A DNA stretch of 64,000 nucleotides, from assembly GCF_014203235.1 (NCBI RefSeq), contig NZ_JACHIN010000005.1, positions 434,001 through 498,000 of the forward strand, written 5' to 3'. The first letter of the stretch is position 1; the number at the start of each line of letters is the position of its first letter. Both the position numbers and the translations under genes were made by a program. Below are positions 50,984 through 60,159 of the stretch, piece by piece. Origin of the DNA: Nonomuraea endophytica (lineage in GTDB: Bacteria; Actinomycetota; Actinomycetes; Streptosporangiales; Streptosporangiaceae). The notes beneath the pieces are model-generated. The model was not told the origin of the DNA. It ran no database searches and saw only the letters and a program-made list of their open reading frames with translations.

Positions 50984-51429
50984 GCCCCCTGCCCGGAGCC
51001 GGGCCGTACGATCATCAGGACCACCACGATCGCCCAGGCCAGGTTGTAGATGCCCGCGAACATCGACAGCTGCCGCAGCCGCGCCGGGTCGCCTTCGCCC
51101 CGGTCGGCCAGGGCGTCGCGCTGGCGGGGGTAGATCTGGGTGATGAGCAGCAGGGCCGCGGCGGCGGTCAGGACCATCGACACGATGATCCAGATCTCGC
51201 CCATCCGGCCCTGGACCCCGGCCAGGATCATCCCGGCGAGCGGGACCACGAGGCCGAAGGCGGCGTACCCGCGGGTGATGCGGTGCAGCGCGACGGCCAC
51301 CGACCGGCTGCGGCCCTCTCCTGCCGGGGCGGGCGCGTAACGGGGGAACAGGCTCGTCGCCACGGCCGAGCCGCCGACGAACACGATGGCGGCCAGCACG
51401 TGCACCGACAGCAGGACATGTTCCAGCAT
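50980..51429 (-). CDS. Membrane protein, DUF2269-like
   Basis: 149 residues with four hydrophobic segments. HVLAAIVFVGGSAVATSLFP at the N-terminus and ITRGYAAFGLVVPLAG in the middle fit the DUF2269-like integral membrane family. ATG at 51429 has a very strong ribosome site (GGAGGAGGAGAC), which directly abuts a large palindrome at 51438-51496. It may be controlled by the MarR regulator upstream. Function unknown. Confidence 0.75.
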   Translation of the reverse strand: MLEHVLLSVHVLAAIVFVGGSAVATSLFPRYAPAPAGEGRSRSVAVALHRITRGYAAFGLVVPLAGMILAGVQGRMGEIWIIVSMVLTAAAALLLITQIYPRQRDALADRGEGDPARLRQLSMFAGIYNLAWAIVVVLMIVRPGSGQGA

Positions 51430-51437
51430 GTCTCCTC

Positions 51438-51496
51438 CTCCAACCTTCAGACTGCCTGAAGCTTAAGGCATGCTTCAGGCAGTCTGAAGGTTGGAG
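51438..51496. promoter_or_regulatory. 59-bp perfect palindrome: two MarR-type operators or an RNA hairpin
   Basis: Arms of 25 bases (51438-51462 and 51472-51496) pair perfectly around a 9-base centre. Each arm is itself a dyad, CTTCAG-N5-CTGAAG. It lies between the MarR gene and the membrane operon and ends at the ribosome site of 50980-51429. As DNA it would be a double MarR operator. As RNA it could end the MarR transcript or limit access to the ribosome site. Confidence 0.75.
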
Positions 51497-51547
51497 TCGC
51501 GTCAGAGGCCGCGCGGGCCGGGGCCGGAGCCGCACGGGGCCGGGGTG

Positions 51548-52000
51548 TCAGCCGGGGAAGTCCGGCTTTTCGGACAGGAAGGCGGCGAGGACGGCCCGGC
51601 CGACGCGGCGCTGCAGCGGGTCGGCGTCCGGCCCGAACAGCCGCTCGTCGGCCTCGCCCACCGCCTTCCTGGCCGCCCGCAGCAGGTCCACGCCGTCCGG
51701 CGTGACCTCGATCGCGGACGCGGAGCCCGCCCGCGCGGTGTGATCACGCACCAGCCCCGCGGCCTCCAGCGACTTCACCGCGGCGTGCACACTCTGCACG
51801 GTGATCCCCTGCATCCGCGCCAGATCACTGAACGACGCCCCCGGCACCCCGGCGATGTGCCCCAGGAGCCCGAGCCTGCGCACCGTCAGGTCGAGCGGCG
51901 CCAGCGCGGCCGTCAGCTCATTCTCCACCCGCCGCGCCAGGGTCAGCACGATGATGGAAGCGCTGGTCACCGGCGGGCCGGGGCGGTCGTCGTCACTCAC
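51548..52000 (-). CDS. MarR-family regulator
   Basis: 150 residues. Winged-helix core: LGLLGHIAGVPGASFSDLAR, MQGITVQSVHAAVKSLEAAG and LVRDHTARAGSASAIEVT (the wing). Start GTG at 52000; the ribosome site is weak. The double palindrome between it and the downstream membrane operon is the likely operator. The effector is unknown. Confidence 0.85.
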   Translation of the reverse strand: MSDDDRPGPPVTSASIIVLTLARRVENELTAALAPLDLTVRRLGLLGHIAGVPGASFSDLARMQGITVQSVHAAVKSLEAAGLVRDHTARAGSASAIEVTPDGVDLLRAARKAVGEADERLFGPDADPLQRRVGRAVLAAFLSEKPDFPG

Positions 52001-52064
52001 CAGGCCAGTTTCCCACCACCCACCGCACAGCAAGGTCCCACACTCCCGCCGACGTCCTGGGTTC

Positions 52065-53276
52065 TCAGCGCACCGGCAGTCCCGTGACGGCCCGGCCGAT
52101 GATCAGGCGCTGGATCTCCGACGTGCCCTCGAAGATGGTGTAGATCTTGGCGTCGCGGTGGAAGCGCTCCACCGGGTGGTCGCGTGTGTAACCGGCCCCG
52201 CCCAGGATCTGGATGGCCTGCTCGGTCACCCACACCGCCGTCTCGCCCGCCACCAGCTTCGACATCGAGCCCTCCGCCTGCTCGAACTGCCGTCCCTTGC
52301 GCGCCATCCACGCCGCCCGCCAGGTGAGCAACCTGGCCATGTCCACCCGGGTCGCCATATCGGCGAGGAGAAAGGCGATCGCCTGGTTCTCGCCGATCTT
52401 GCGGCCGAACTGCTCGCGTTCGGTGGCGTAGTCGCGGGCGTACTCGTAGCCGGCGCGGGCGATGCCCACCGCCATCGCGGCCACGGACGGGCGGGTGGTC
52501 TCGAAGGTGCGCATCGCGGCCTGTTCGCCGGAGCGCTCGCCGTTGCGGACGCGGGCCAGGCGGGACTCCAGCTTCTCCTGCCCACCGAGCAGGCAGGCGG
52601 CGGGGACGCGTACCTGATCGAGGACGACCTCGGCGGTGTGTGAGGCGCGGATGCCGTGCTTTTTGAACTTCTGGCCCATGGACAGACCGGGCGTTCCGGG
52701 TGGGATGACGAACGAGGCCTGGCCGCGAGTCCCCAGCGCCGGGTCCACGGAGGCGACGACGACGTGCACGTTGGCGATGCCGCCGTTGGTGGCCCAGGTT
52801 TTGACGCCGTTCAGGATCCAGTCGCCGGAGGGGTCGCGTTCCGCGCGGGTGCGGATGGCGCCGACGTCGGATCCGGCGTCGGGTTCCGAGGCGCAGAAGG
52901 CGCCCAGTTTGACGTCGTTCTCGGTGCCGAACATCTGGGGCAGCCACTCCCCCATCTGCTCGGGCGTGCCGTTCGACGCGAGCGCGGCGGCGGCCAGCCC
53001 GGTCCCGACGATCGACAGGCCTATCCCGGCGTCACCCCAGAAGATCTCCTCGAACGCGACCGGCAGCGCCAGCCCGCTCTCCTCGAACCATTGGGTGGCG
53101 AAGAAGTCCAGCGAGTACAGCCCGATTTTGGCGGCTTCCTGGATGACGGGCCACGGGGTTTCCTCGCGTTCGTCCCATTCGGCGCCGGCGGGGCGGATGA
53201 CGTCGCGGGCGAAGGTGCGCACCCACTCCCGCACTTCGCGCACATCACCACTGAGCTCCGGACAAAAGCCGCTCAT
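52065..53276 (-). CDS. Acyl-CoA dehydrogenase
   Basis: 403 residues, normal length. FAD/acyl motifs: GAFCASEPDAGSDVGAIRT, TWATNGGIA, REQFGRKIGENQAI, and C-terminal ILGGAGYTRDHPVERFHRD with YTIFEGTSEI holding the catalytic Glu. It would oxidise an acyl-CoA to the 2-enoyl-CoA. ATG at 53276 behind GGGAGCAGCGAG. The upstream region carries a GTTACC-GCC-GGTAAC dyad. It is a stand-alone gene; fatty-acid or branched-chain catabolism is likely. Confidence 0.92.
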   Translation of the reverse strand: MSGFCPELSGDVREVREWVRTFARDVIRPAGAEWDEREETPWPVIQEAAKIGLYSLDFFATQWFEESGLALPVAFEEIFWGDAGIGLSIVGTGLAAAALASNGTPEQMGEWLPQMFGTENDVKLGAFCASEPDAGSDVGAIRTRAERDPSGDWILNGVKTWATNGGIANVHVVVASVDPALGTRGQASFVIPPGTPGLSMGQKFKKHGIRASHTAEVVLDQVRVPAACLLGGQEKLESRLARVRNGERSGEQAAMRTFETTRPSVAAMAVGIARAGYEYARDYATEREQFGRKIGENQAIAFLLADMATRVDMARLLTWRAAWMARKGRQFEQAEGSMSKLVAGETAVWVTEQAIQILGGAGYTRDHPVERFHRDAKIYTIFEGTSEIQRLIIGRAVTGLPVR

Positions 53277-53374
53277 CTCGCTGCTCCCTGAGATTTCCTG
53301 GTACGGCGTGGCCGCGTGGATGCCTGTCCGGAACAGGCACGCGCACCCGCCCACGGATCCCCCAGGCCCGAAAA

Positions 53375-53389
53375 GTTACCGCCGGTAAC
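53375..53389. promoter_or_regulatory. Dyad GTTACC-GCC-GGTAAC
   Basis: A perfect 6-base inverted repeat with a 3-base spacer, 99 bases upstream of the acyl-CoA dehydrogenase and 108 bases upstream of the MCE gene. It resembles operators of TetR-family lipid regulators; the regulator is not identified. Confidence 0.5.
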
Positions 53390-53496
53390 ACCCTACCGGC
53401 CAGTAGTCAGCGCCGCCAGGCCGGAAAGCCCCCGCGAATGTCAGTCACCCTCGGTAGCCTTTCGCTCACCATCCCACCCCCCGTCGAAAGCCCCCC

Positions 53497-54636
53497 ATGA
53501 ACCGCTGGCTCGCCGCCCTCCTGGCCGCCCTCCTGGGCGCGGCCGGCTTCCTGCTGCTCCAGCCCGCGTCCACCGTGCGGGCGAGCGTGCACTTCGGGCG
53601 GGTCGTGGGCCTGTATCCCGGTTCCGACGTGCGGATCCTGGGCGTGAAGGTGGGCGAGGTGACGGCCGTGACGCCGGTCGGCGACCGGGTGCGGGTGGAT
53701 CTGGCCTACGACGCCGGCCGCAAGGTGCCCGCGGACGCGCAGGCCGTCATCGTGGCCAGGTCGGTGGTGGCCGATCGGTATGTGCAGTTGGCGCCGCCGT
53801 ACACGGGAGGTGCGGTTCTGCGGGACGGCGCGACGCTGGCCGCGGGACGCACGCCCGTCGAGATCGACGAGGCGCTGCGCAGCTTCAACACGCTGACCAG
53901 GGCCCTGGGCCCCGACGGCGCGAACGCGGACGGCTCGCTGTCACGCCTGCTGAAGGCCTCCGCCGACACCTTCGGCGGCCAGGGCGCGACCGTCGGCGCG
54001 AGCGTGCGCAGCCTGTCCGACGCCGCAGCGGCGCTGGCCGGCAATCGCGACGAGTTCTCCCAGACCATCCGCAACCTCGCCCTGATCACCGGCACGATGG
54101 CCGAGGACGACACCCGGATCCGCGCGTTCATGCGCGACCTGGCGACGGCCTCGGGCCAGCTCAACGCCGAACGCGACGAACTGCGCGCCGTCTTCAAGGG
54201 CCTGTCCCGCACGCTCACCCAGGTCGCCGACTTCGTCGACGACAACCGCGCCGAGATCACCACGAACACCCGCGACCTCGCCCACATCACCAAGCTTCTG
54301 GTACGGCAGCGCGCCTCGATCGAGACGTTCCTCCAGACCGCCCCGCTGGCCGTGAACAACGCTAACAACGCCTACGACCCGCGTTCTGGGACGTTCCGCG
54401 CCCGCATCGACCTCAACGGCCAGAGCGACGACCTGGCGATGTGGTTGTGCTCGCTGGCGTACTCGATGGGCACTCCCCCGGCCCAGTGCGAGCCCCTGCT
54501 GAAGCCCCTGAACCCGCTGGGCCAAGCCCTGAACCACGCCGGCCTGGACGCCTCAGCCCTGTTACCGGACACCAAGGTGGAACGCCCGGACATCACCGTC
54601 GGCGGCCTGCTCCCCCCGGGCCGCAAAGGCCCTTGA
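53497..54636 (+). CDS. MCE-family lipid-transport protein (orphan)
   Basis: 379 residues: N-terminal membrane anchor (WLAALLAALLGAAGFLLL), an MCE domain (~27-115; VGLYPGSDVRILGVKVGEV) and a long helical C-terminal region (~120-300) like that of mycobacterial MceA-F. Such proteins form tunnels that bring lipids to a YrbE permease. Normally six mce genes follow two yrbE genes; here there is only one, with no permease or ATPase nearby. ATG at 53497 has no clear ribosome site. Either it works with distant subunits or it is a relic. Confidence 0.87.
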   Translation: MNRWLAALLAALLGAAGFLLLQPASTVRASVHFGRVVGLYPGSDVRILGVKVGEVTAVTPVGDRVRVDLAYDAGRKVPADAQAVIVARSVVADRYVQLAPPYTGGAVLRDGATLAAGRTPVEIDEALRSFNTLTRALGPDGANADGSLSRLLKASADTFGGQGATVGASVRSLSDAAAALAGNRDEFSQTIRNLALITGTMAEDDTRIRAFMRDLATASGQLNAERDELRAVFKGLSRTLTQVADFVDDNRAEITTNTRDLAHITKLLVRQRASIETFLQTAPLAVNNANNAYDPRSGTFRARIDLNGQSDDLAMWLCSLAYSMGTPPAQCEPLLKPLNPLGQALNHAGLDASALLPDTKVERPDITVGGLLPPGRKGP

Positions 54637-55056
54637 TCAGACGTTCGTGGTGGTACGGCCCCGTTGCCACAGGCTGTCGAGGGCGAGCGCGCCGCCACCG
54701 GTGAAGCCGACGGCGAGGCTGCCCGCGGCCAGCGCGAGCACGAACTCGTAGCCGCCCTTGTCGACGAAGAAACCATTGGCGAAGTGCACGGACACCGCCG
54801 CGCCGATCATGTCCAACGCGAGGAGAACGCTCACTATCGGCAGTCCGGCACCGAGGATCAGCGCGGCGCCGCCCAGCGTCTCGACGGTGGCGACCACGGG
54901 CGCGGCCACTCCGGGCAGGGGTATGCCTATCTTCTCGAAGAAGGCGGTCGTGCCACCGATGCCGCCGGTGAACTTGACCACCCCGTGGACGAGGAAGATC
55001 GCACCTATGGCTATGCGGGCGAGCAAGAGAACTATGGGACGGACCTGATCGACCAT
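54637..55056 (-). CDS. DoxX-family membrane protein
   Basis: 139 residues with four membrane segments: IVLLLARIAIGAIFLVHGVV at the N-terminus, IPLPGVAAPVVATVETLGG, then two more. This pattern is the DoxX/DoxD-like family, found in redox-stress membrane complexes and other contexts. ATG at 55056 behind AGGTGGAG. It is convergent with the MCE gene, stop to stop without a gap. Confidence 0.85.
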   Translation of the reverse strand: MVDQVRPIVLLLARIAIGAIFLVHGVVKFTGGIGGTTAFFEKIGIPLPGVAAPVVATVETLGGAALILGAGLPIVSVLLALDMIGAAVSVHFANGFFVDKGGYEFVLALAAGSLAVGFTGGGALALDSLWQRGRTTTNV

Positions 55057-55268
55057 GACTCCACCTTCCCTCCTCTCTTGACAGTAGTTGTCCAATCACA
55101 AGCGCACAATGTTGGGGCCCCTCAGAAGTTGACCTTCCCCGACAGCCGGGTTACGGAGATCGCGGTCATCAAGAGGGCATCAGCCGGAGATCGGTCTTCT
55201 AGAGCACAACACCGCCGGTCCGGGCCTCCGCTCGCAACGCGCGACAGCGTCGGAGTTGGGGGGTGCGG

Positions 55269-56468
55269 CTAGGAGTGGGTGATGCGAGTGGAGGCCACTA
55301 CCGCCAGGGCGGCGAGGGTCATGGTGGCGGCCACTCCGTACAGGAGAGGGGTGAAGGAGGGGAAGGCGGCGGCCATCTGGGGGCCGATGGCGCTGCCGAC
55401 CGCGAGCGAGAAGGAGAACAGGGCCAGGGCGCTGCCTCGGGCGGGGCCGGCGGTGGCGGAGATGGCCTCGTTCAGGCCGGGGAGGGCGCCGGCTATGGCG
55501 GCCACGTACAGGGCCAAAAGGATGGCCAGCCAAGTTGAGGAGGGGGTTGTCGCGGCTACCGCGGCGACCGTAATGGCGGCTATCGCCAGGAAGGTGGTGG
55601 CTCGGGCGGGGGCGGGCATGCGGCTCAGCCAGGGCATGAGGATCGGGATCAGGATGATCGCGGGGAGGCCGGCGGCGCGCAGGGCGAGGAGTTCGGCGGG
55701 GGAGGTGGTGACGCCGTAGAGCTGGAGGGCGGTGTAGACGGCGACGAAGCCGATCATGAGGATGAGCGTGGCCAGGTAGCGCGGTAGCAGGGCGCGGTGG
55801 AACAGCAGGCTGGGCAGCGCCCGGTAGGCGCCCAGCAGGGACGCGGCGGCGGGGCGCGGGGTGTCGGGGAGCATGATCGCGCGGATGACCGGCATCGACA
55901 GGGCCAGTCCGGCGGCGGAGACGAGGAAGGGCGCGCGCCAGCCGGTCAGGGGGACGAGGAGCTGGGCGCCGACCTGCAGGAGTACGGCGGAGATCAGGAA
56001 GGCGGCGGTCACCGCGGAGATCGCGACGGCGCGGCGCCTCGGGTCCACGCGTTCGGCCAGGTAGGCCAGGGCCGCCGGGGGAAAGGTGGCCACGGCTATG
56101 CCCTGGACGAGGCGCAGGGCGATCGCCGCCTCCGGGGTGGGGCTCAGGGTGACGGCGGCGGTGGCCAGGGCGGCGATCGGCAGGCCGTACAGGAGCAGCC
56201 TGCGGCGGCCGAGGCGGTCGGACAGCGGGCCGAACAGCAGGAAGCCGATGCCGTAGCCGATGGCGAAGGCGGTCACCAGCCAGGCCAGGGACGCGGTGGT
56301 GGTCGTCCAGGCGGTGGCCATGTCGTGGAGCAGGGGGATGACGATGTAGAGCTGGCCGCTGACCAGGATGGCGGCGAGGGTGAAGGCGGTCACGGTGGAG
56401 GCGAAGGGGGCGTAACGCCGGGGCGTGGGCTCGGCCGTCGCCTCCGGTGAGATGCCGAGGAGAGTCAT
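55269..56468 (-). CDS. MFS efflux transporter
   Basis: 399 residues, 12 predicted helices. The MFS motif A FGPLSDRLGRRRLL lies after helix 2, and RLVQGIAVATFPPAALAYLA after helix 4. It belongs to the drug-proton antiporter or sugar-efflux type group. ATG at 56468 has no ribosome site and may be leaderless. It is divergent from a TetR gene with two operator palindromes between, the usual repressor-pump pair. Substrate unknown. Confidence 0.88.
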   Translation of the reverse strand: MTLLGISPEATAEPTPRRYAPFASTVTAFTLAAILVSGQLYIVIPLLHDMATAWTTTTASLAWLVTAFAIGYGIGFLLFGPLSDRLGRRRLLLYGLPIAALATAAVTLSPTPEAAIALRLVQGIAVATFPPAALAYLAERVDPRRRAVAISAVTAAFLISAVLLQVGAQLLVPLTGWRAPFLVSAAGLALSMPVIRAIMLPDTPRPAAASLLGAYRALPSLLFHRALLPRYLATLILMIGFVAVYTALQLYGVTTSPAELLALRAAGLPAIILIPILMPWLSRMPAPARATTFLAIAAITVAAVAATTPSSTWLAILLALYVAAIAGALPGLNEAISATAGPARGSALALFSFSLAVGSAIGPQMAAAFPSFTPLLYGVAATMTLAALAVVASTRITHS

Positions 56469-56487
56469 AGGATCGGACCGTAGCCAA

Positions 56488-56518
56488 CCAACTAGTTGGA
56501 TGTCAACCAACCAGTTGG
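56488..56518. promoter_or_regulatory. Paired TetR operators CCAACTAGTTGG and CCAACCAGTTGG
   Basis: Two 12-base dyads, the first perfect, start 19 bases apart between the MFS and TetR genes. They are the likely sites of autorepression and pump repression by the TetR protein. Confidence 0.8.
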
Positions 56519-56537
56519 ATGCTGTAGGATGCCTGGC

Positions 56538-57137
56538 ATGGCACCCAACGTCTCCACCGCCGCCACCCGGGCCGCCCTGCTGGACGCGGCACGGGAGGAG
56601 TTCGCCGCGTACGGCATCGCGGGGGCGCGCGTCGATCGCATCGCCGAGCGGGCCGGGGTCAACAAAGAACGGATCTACGGGCATTTCGGGAACAAGGAGA
56701 AGCTCTTCGACGCCGTCATCACCGAGGCGCTCGACGAGCTGACCACCCAGATCGCCCTGCCCGGCGCCGATCCGGCCGCGTACGTGGACCGGCTGTCGGC
56801 CTACTACGCCGACCATCCCGAGCTGGTGCGGCTGCTGATGTGGGAGGCCCTCAACTACCGGGGCCAGGAGCTGCTGCCCGGCCAGGAGTCAAGGGTCGAG
56901 CGGTGCGCGCGCAAGAACGCCTCCCTGGCCGAGGGCCTCGGACAGGAACCCTCCACCAGCACGGCCCGGACGATGTTCCTGCTCACGGGCCTGGCCCTGC
57001 TCCCGGCCATGCTGCCGCAGCTGGCCCGGATCATGCTGGGCGAGGAGGCCTCCGCGCACGAGGACATGCGCGAGCACGTGGCCGCCTTCGTCGCCGCCGC
57101 CCTCCCGACGCCTAAGGGCGGTAGCCGTCCACGGTGA
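56538..57137 (+). CDS. TetR-family repressor of the MFS pump
   Basis: 199 residues. HTH: VDRIAERAGVNKERIYGHFG (about 31-50). The C-terminal part is a TetR ligand domain with WEALNYRGQELLPG. I chose ATG at 56538, eight bases after TGTAGGA; the in-frame ATG at 56529 is the alternative. It overlaps gpgS at the 3' ends by 26 bases. Divergent position and operators make it the pump's repressor. Confidence 0.88.
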   Translation: MAPNVSTAATRAALLDAAREEFAAYGIAGARVDRIAERAGVNKERIYGHFGNKEKLFDAVITEALDELTTQIALPGADPAAYVDRLSAYYADHPELVRLLMWEALNYRGQELLPGQESRVERCARKNASLAEGLGQEPSTSTARTMFLLTGLALLPAMLPQLARIMLGEEASAHEDMREHVAAFVAAALPTPKGGSRPR

Positions 57138-58047
57138 GGATGGGTGGGCGTTCGGAGATGGAGACGTCGCGGTCGGCGGTGTGGTGGCCGGTGCGGGTGC
57201 GGCGGAACTGGGTCAGATGGGTCGAGGGCTCGTGCGCCGCCTGGATCTTGGACTCACGTTCCAGCCGTGACCAGGCGGCCAGCATGATCTGGGAGGCCAT
57301 CGCGCCCAGCGCCTCCGTCGACTGGTGGGAGTGCTCGCGGGCGCCGAGGTCCACCTGGGCGAGCGCGTCCAGACCGGCCAGCGACAGCAGGTCGATCAGC
57401 AGGCCAAGCTCCACGCCGTACCCGGTGATGAAGGGCACCCGCTCCAGCGCGCTCCGGCGGCCCGCGTACTCCCCCGCCAGCGGCTGCATGAACCCGGCCA
57501 GTTCGGGCCAGTGCAGGTTGAGCAGCGGGCGGGCGACGAGCTCGGTGACGCGTCCGCCGCCGGTCGGCGCGCCGCGCAGGGGGCGGTCGTAGCAGCCCTT
57601 CACGTACGCGAGGTCGGGGTGCCCGAGCAACGGCCCGAGCAGCCCGGTGACCAGCGAGGACTGGAAGTTGCGGATGTCGGAGTCCACGAACGCGACCAGG
57701 TCGCCCGAGGTCACGGCCAGCGACTTCCACAGCGCCTCGCCCTTGCCGTCCAGCGGCTTGAGCGCGGGCAGAATCTCATCCTGCGCGTGTACGGCGGCGC
57801 CCGCCCGCGCGGCCACCACGGCGGTGTCGTCGGTGGAGCGCGAGTCGATCACCACGACCTCGTCCACCAGATCGGGCAGCTCGCGCAGCAGCACGCCGAC
57901 GATCTCCCCGACGGTCTCGCGTTCGTCACGGGCCGGAAGGACGACGCTGATGGAGGTGCCCGCCTTCGCCTCGACCAGGCGTCCCAGGGGCCAGTCGGAC
58001 GCGGAGAAGGTACGGCGACGCCACCAGGACTCCACCTCAGGCAGCAC
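57112..58047 (-). CDS. gpgS: Glucosyl-3-phosphoglycerate synthase-like glycosyltransferase
   Basis: 311 residues. GT81 traits: SVVLPARDERETVGEIVG, VVVIDSRSTDDTA, FVDSDIRNFQ (DxD), YVKGCYDRPL, GYGVELGLLID and the C-terminal LTQFRRTRTGHH region. GpgS transfers glucose from UDP-glucose to 3-phosphoglycerate, the first step to glucosylglycerate and to methylglucose lipopolysaccharide in mycobacteria. GTG at 58047 behind GGGGAGGGG. No GpgP phosphatase gene is adjacent. Confidence 0.9.
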   Translation of the reverse strand: MLPEVESWWRRRTFSASDWPLGRLVEAKAGTSISVVLPARDERETVGEIVGVLLRELPDLVDEVVVIDSRSTDDTAVVAARAGAAVHAQDEILPALKPLDGKGEALWKSLAVTSGDLVAFVDSDIRNFQSSLVTGLLGPLLGHPDLAYVKGCYDRPLRGAPTGGGRVTELVARPLLNLHWPELAGFMQPLAGEYAGRRSALERVPFITGYGVELGLLIDLLSLAGLDALAQVDLGAREHSHQSTEALGAMASQIMLAAWSRLERESKIQAAHEPSTHLTQFRRTRTGHHTADRDVSISERPPILTVDGYRP

Positions 58048-58120
58048 GCGACCCCTCCCCCGTCGACCACACGCCTACCAGCTTAAGGCGCACGATTTCC
58101 GGCAAAACCCCCCAGGGCAG

Positions 58121-58534
58121 CTAGACGTCGCAGCCCACGGTGTCGGCCGGCACCCACTGGACCCTGATCGGGTCGAGCGGGAAGTCGAACCGGGCGATTC
58201 CCAGCCACGCCTTGCGGGGCTCGGCGACGTGGACGCAGATCGTGTCCTCCATCACCTGGTTCTCCCAGGTGTACCGGATCGTCAGGTTCACGTGGTCGAA
58301 TCCGCCCATGGTGCCGTTGTTGAAGACCGCCCGGGTCGCGCTGTAGGTGCCGGAGCCCGACCAGTTGCCCGTCTGTCCCGTCGAGATCTTCTTGGTCAGC
58401 CCCGAGTCCTCGTAGAAGCAGATGTCGCCGACCGCGCAGCCGTACTTGGGGCCTCCGGCGTCGGCCGTGGCGGGCGAGGAGGATGACACGAGGCCGGCGG
58501 CGACCATGAGCCCGGCAATAGCGACACGCTTCAC
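58121..58534 (-). CDS. Secreted small protein, peptidase-inhibitor I36-like
   Basis: 137 residues with a signal peptide (VKRVAIAGLMVAAGLVSSSS, cleavage near ATADA). The mature part begins with a cysteine-rich patch, YGCAVGDICFYEDSG, matching the start of I36-type inhibitors and crystallin-like secreted proteins of actinomycetes. Two more cysteines lie near the C-terminus, so two disulfides are likely. I chose GTG at 58534 behind GGAG; ATG at 58546 lacks a ribosome site. The target is unknown. Confidence 0.75.
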   Translation of the reverse strand: MKRVAIAGLMVAAGLVSSSSPATADAGGPKYGCAVGDICFYEDSGLTKKISTGQTGNWSGSGTYSATRAVFNNGTMGGFDHVNLTIRYTWENQVMEDTICVHVAEPRKAWLGIARFDFPLDPIRVQWVPADTVGCDV

Positions 58535-58598
58535 GAAACACTCCATTCACGGCGAAAGAGAACGGCGTGACGGTATCGAGGAGCGCTTTTGATCTGCT

Positions 58599-60068
58599 TT
58601 ACGGCGCCGCGTGCCGTTCCAGGAAGGTGAAGACGTCGGCCTCGTCCACGCCCGGGAACGAACCGGGCGGCAGCGCGGCCAGCACGTGGGAGTTGGCCCG
58701 GGCCGACGGCCAGGCGTAACCCTCCCAGCGTTCGGCCAGCTCGGCGGGCGGGCGGCGGCAGCAGTCGCCGTTCGGGCAGTTGGACTTGGTCCGGCTGGTC
58801 GTCTCCCGGCCGCGGAACCAGCGCGACTCCCGGTACGGCACGCCGAGCGTGATGGCGAAGTCCCGCTCCCGCGAGGGATCCACGTGCGCGACGCAGAAGA
58901 AGGTCCCGGTCGGCGAGTCGGAGTACTGGTAGAAGACCGAGAAGCGGTCCGGCGACAGGAACACCTGCCGTCCCGACCACCGCTGGCACATGCGCTGCCC
59001 CTCGATGGCGCCCTGCTCGTCGGCGGGGAAGACGATGCCGTCGTTCTCGTAGGCCTTGTAGATGATGCCGCCGGCGTCGTTGCGGACGAAGTGGCAGACC
59101 AGGTCGAGGTGGTGGGTGGCCAGGTTGGTGAAGCGGTGGGCGGCCATCTCGTAGGAGACGGCGAACACGTCGCGCAGGTCCTCGACCGACAGGGCCCGGT
59201 CCTGCTTGGCCTCGCGCAGGAACGGCGCCGCCGCCCGCTCGGGGACGAGGACGGCGGCGGCGAAGTAGTTGGCCTCGGTGCGCTGGCGCAGGAAGTCGGC
59301 GAAGTCGCGCGGTTTGTCGTGGCCCAGCGCGAGGTGGCCCAGGGTCTGCAGCAGGATCGTGCGCGGGCTGTGCATACCGAGCTGCTCGTGTTTGACGTAG
59401 ATGCGGCGGTTGCGGAGGTCGGTGATGGAGCGTACCGATCGGGGCAGGTCCTGGGCGGTGTGAACCGTGTAGCCGAGATGGGTGACGAGGGCCTGGATGA
59501 GCGACTGCGACAGGGCGCCGGTGCGGTACCCGACGGCGGACAGCGCCTCGGCCGCCGACTTCTCGATCTCGGGGAAGTAGTTGCCCAGCTCCCGCTGGCG
59601 GCGCCGGAGCTCGGCGTTGGCGGCCCTGGCCTCCTCCGGCGTCGCCGTGCCCCTCGCCTGGCGGGCGCGCAGCTCGCCGTACAGGCCGAGGAGGTGTTCG
59701 AGCACGTCGTTGGGCACGCGCGCGGAGACCTTGAGCCGCGGCAGGCCGAGACCGGCGTAGATGGGGTCGCGCTGCGCCTCCTCCAGCTGGATCTCCAGTT
59801 GGGCGCGCCGGTTGGGGGCCTGGCGGCGCAGCAGTTCCTCGACGGGCACGCCGAGCGCGGCGGCCAGGGATTTGAGCAGCGACAGCTTGGGCTCGCGCTT
59901 GCCGTTCTCGAGCAGGGAGAGCTGGCTGGGCGCCCGGCTGACGCGCTCGCCGAGGTCGGAGAGCGTGAGGCCGCGTTGTTTGCGCAGGTGACGGAGCCGC
60001 TGCCCGAAAGCGAGGAGATCGAGCTCCTGAGTCAAAGACAGCGGTTCTTCGCGCACCAGCGAGGCCAT
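58599..60068 (-). CDS. ramB: RamB-type regulator of acetate and glyoxylate metabolism
   Basis: 489 residues. N-terminal Xre HTH (GQRLRHLRKQRGLTLSDLGE and on to ~75), an IrrE/ImmA-like middle domain (TILLQTLGHLALGHDKPRDF, TEANYFAAAVLVP) and a C-terminal region with a cysteine cluster (NCPNGDCCRRPP). This is the layout of RamB in Corynebacterium and Mycobacterium, which represses isocitrate lyase and other acetate genes. It is divergent from aceA, as expected. ATG at 60068; the ribosome site is weak. Confidence 0.9.
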   Translation of the reverse strand: MASLVREEPLSLTQELDLLAFGQRLRHLRKQRGLTLSDLGERVSRAPSQLSLLENGKREPKLSLLKSLAAALGVPVEELLRRQAPNRRAQLEIQLEEAQRDPIYAGLGLPRLKVSARVPNDVLEHLLGLYGELRARQARGTATPEEARAANAELRRRQRELGNYFPEIEKSAAEALSAVGYRTGALSQSLIQALVTHLGYTVHTAQDLPRSVRSITDLRNRRIYVKHEQLGMHSPRTILLQTLGHLALGHDKPRDFADFLRQRTEANYFAAAVLVPERAAAPFLREAKQDRALSVEDLRDVFAVSYEMAAHRFTNLATHHLDLVCHFVRNDAGGIIYKAYENDGIVFPADEQGAIEGQRMCQRWSGRQVFLSPDRFSVFYQYSDSPTGTFFCVAHVDPSRERDFAITLGVPYRESRWFRGRETTSRTKSNCPNGDCCRRPPAELAERWEGYAWPSARANSHVLAALPPGSFPGVDEADVFTFLERHAAP

Positions 60069-60159
60069 GCGCTGAGCTTAGACAGAAAAACGCCGGTTCT
60101 TCTAGGGGTTGGGGCCGCCGATCCCAGCGCCCCGCGATTGGTCTAGGCCAACGGAAAAC

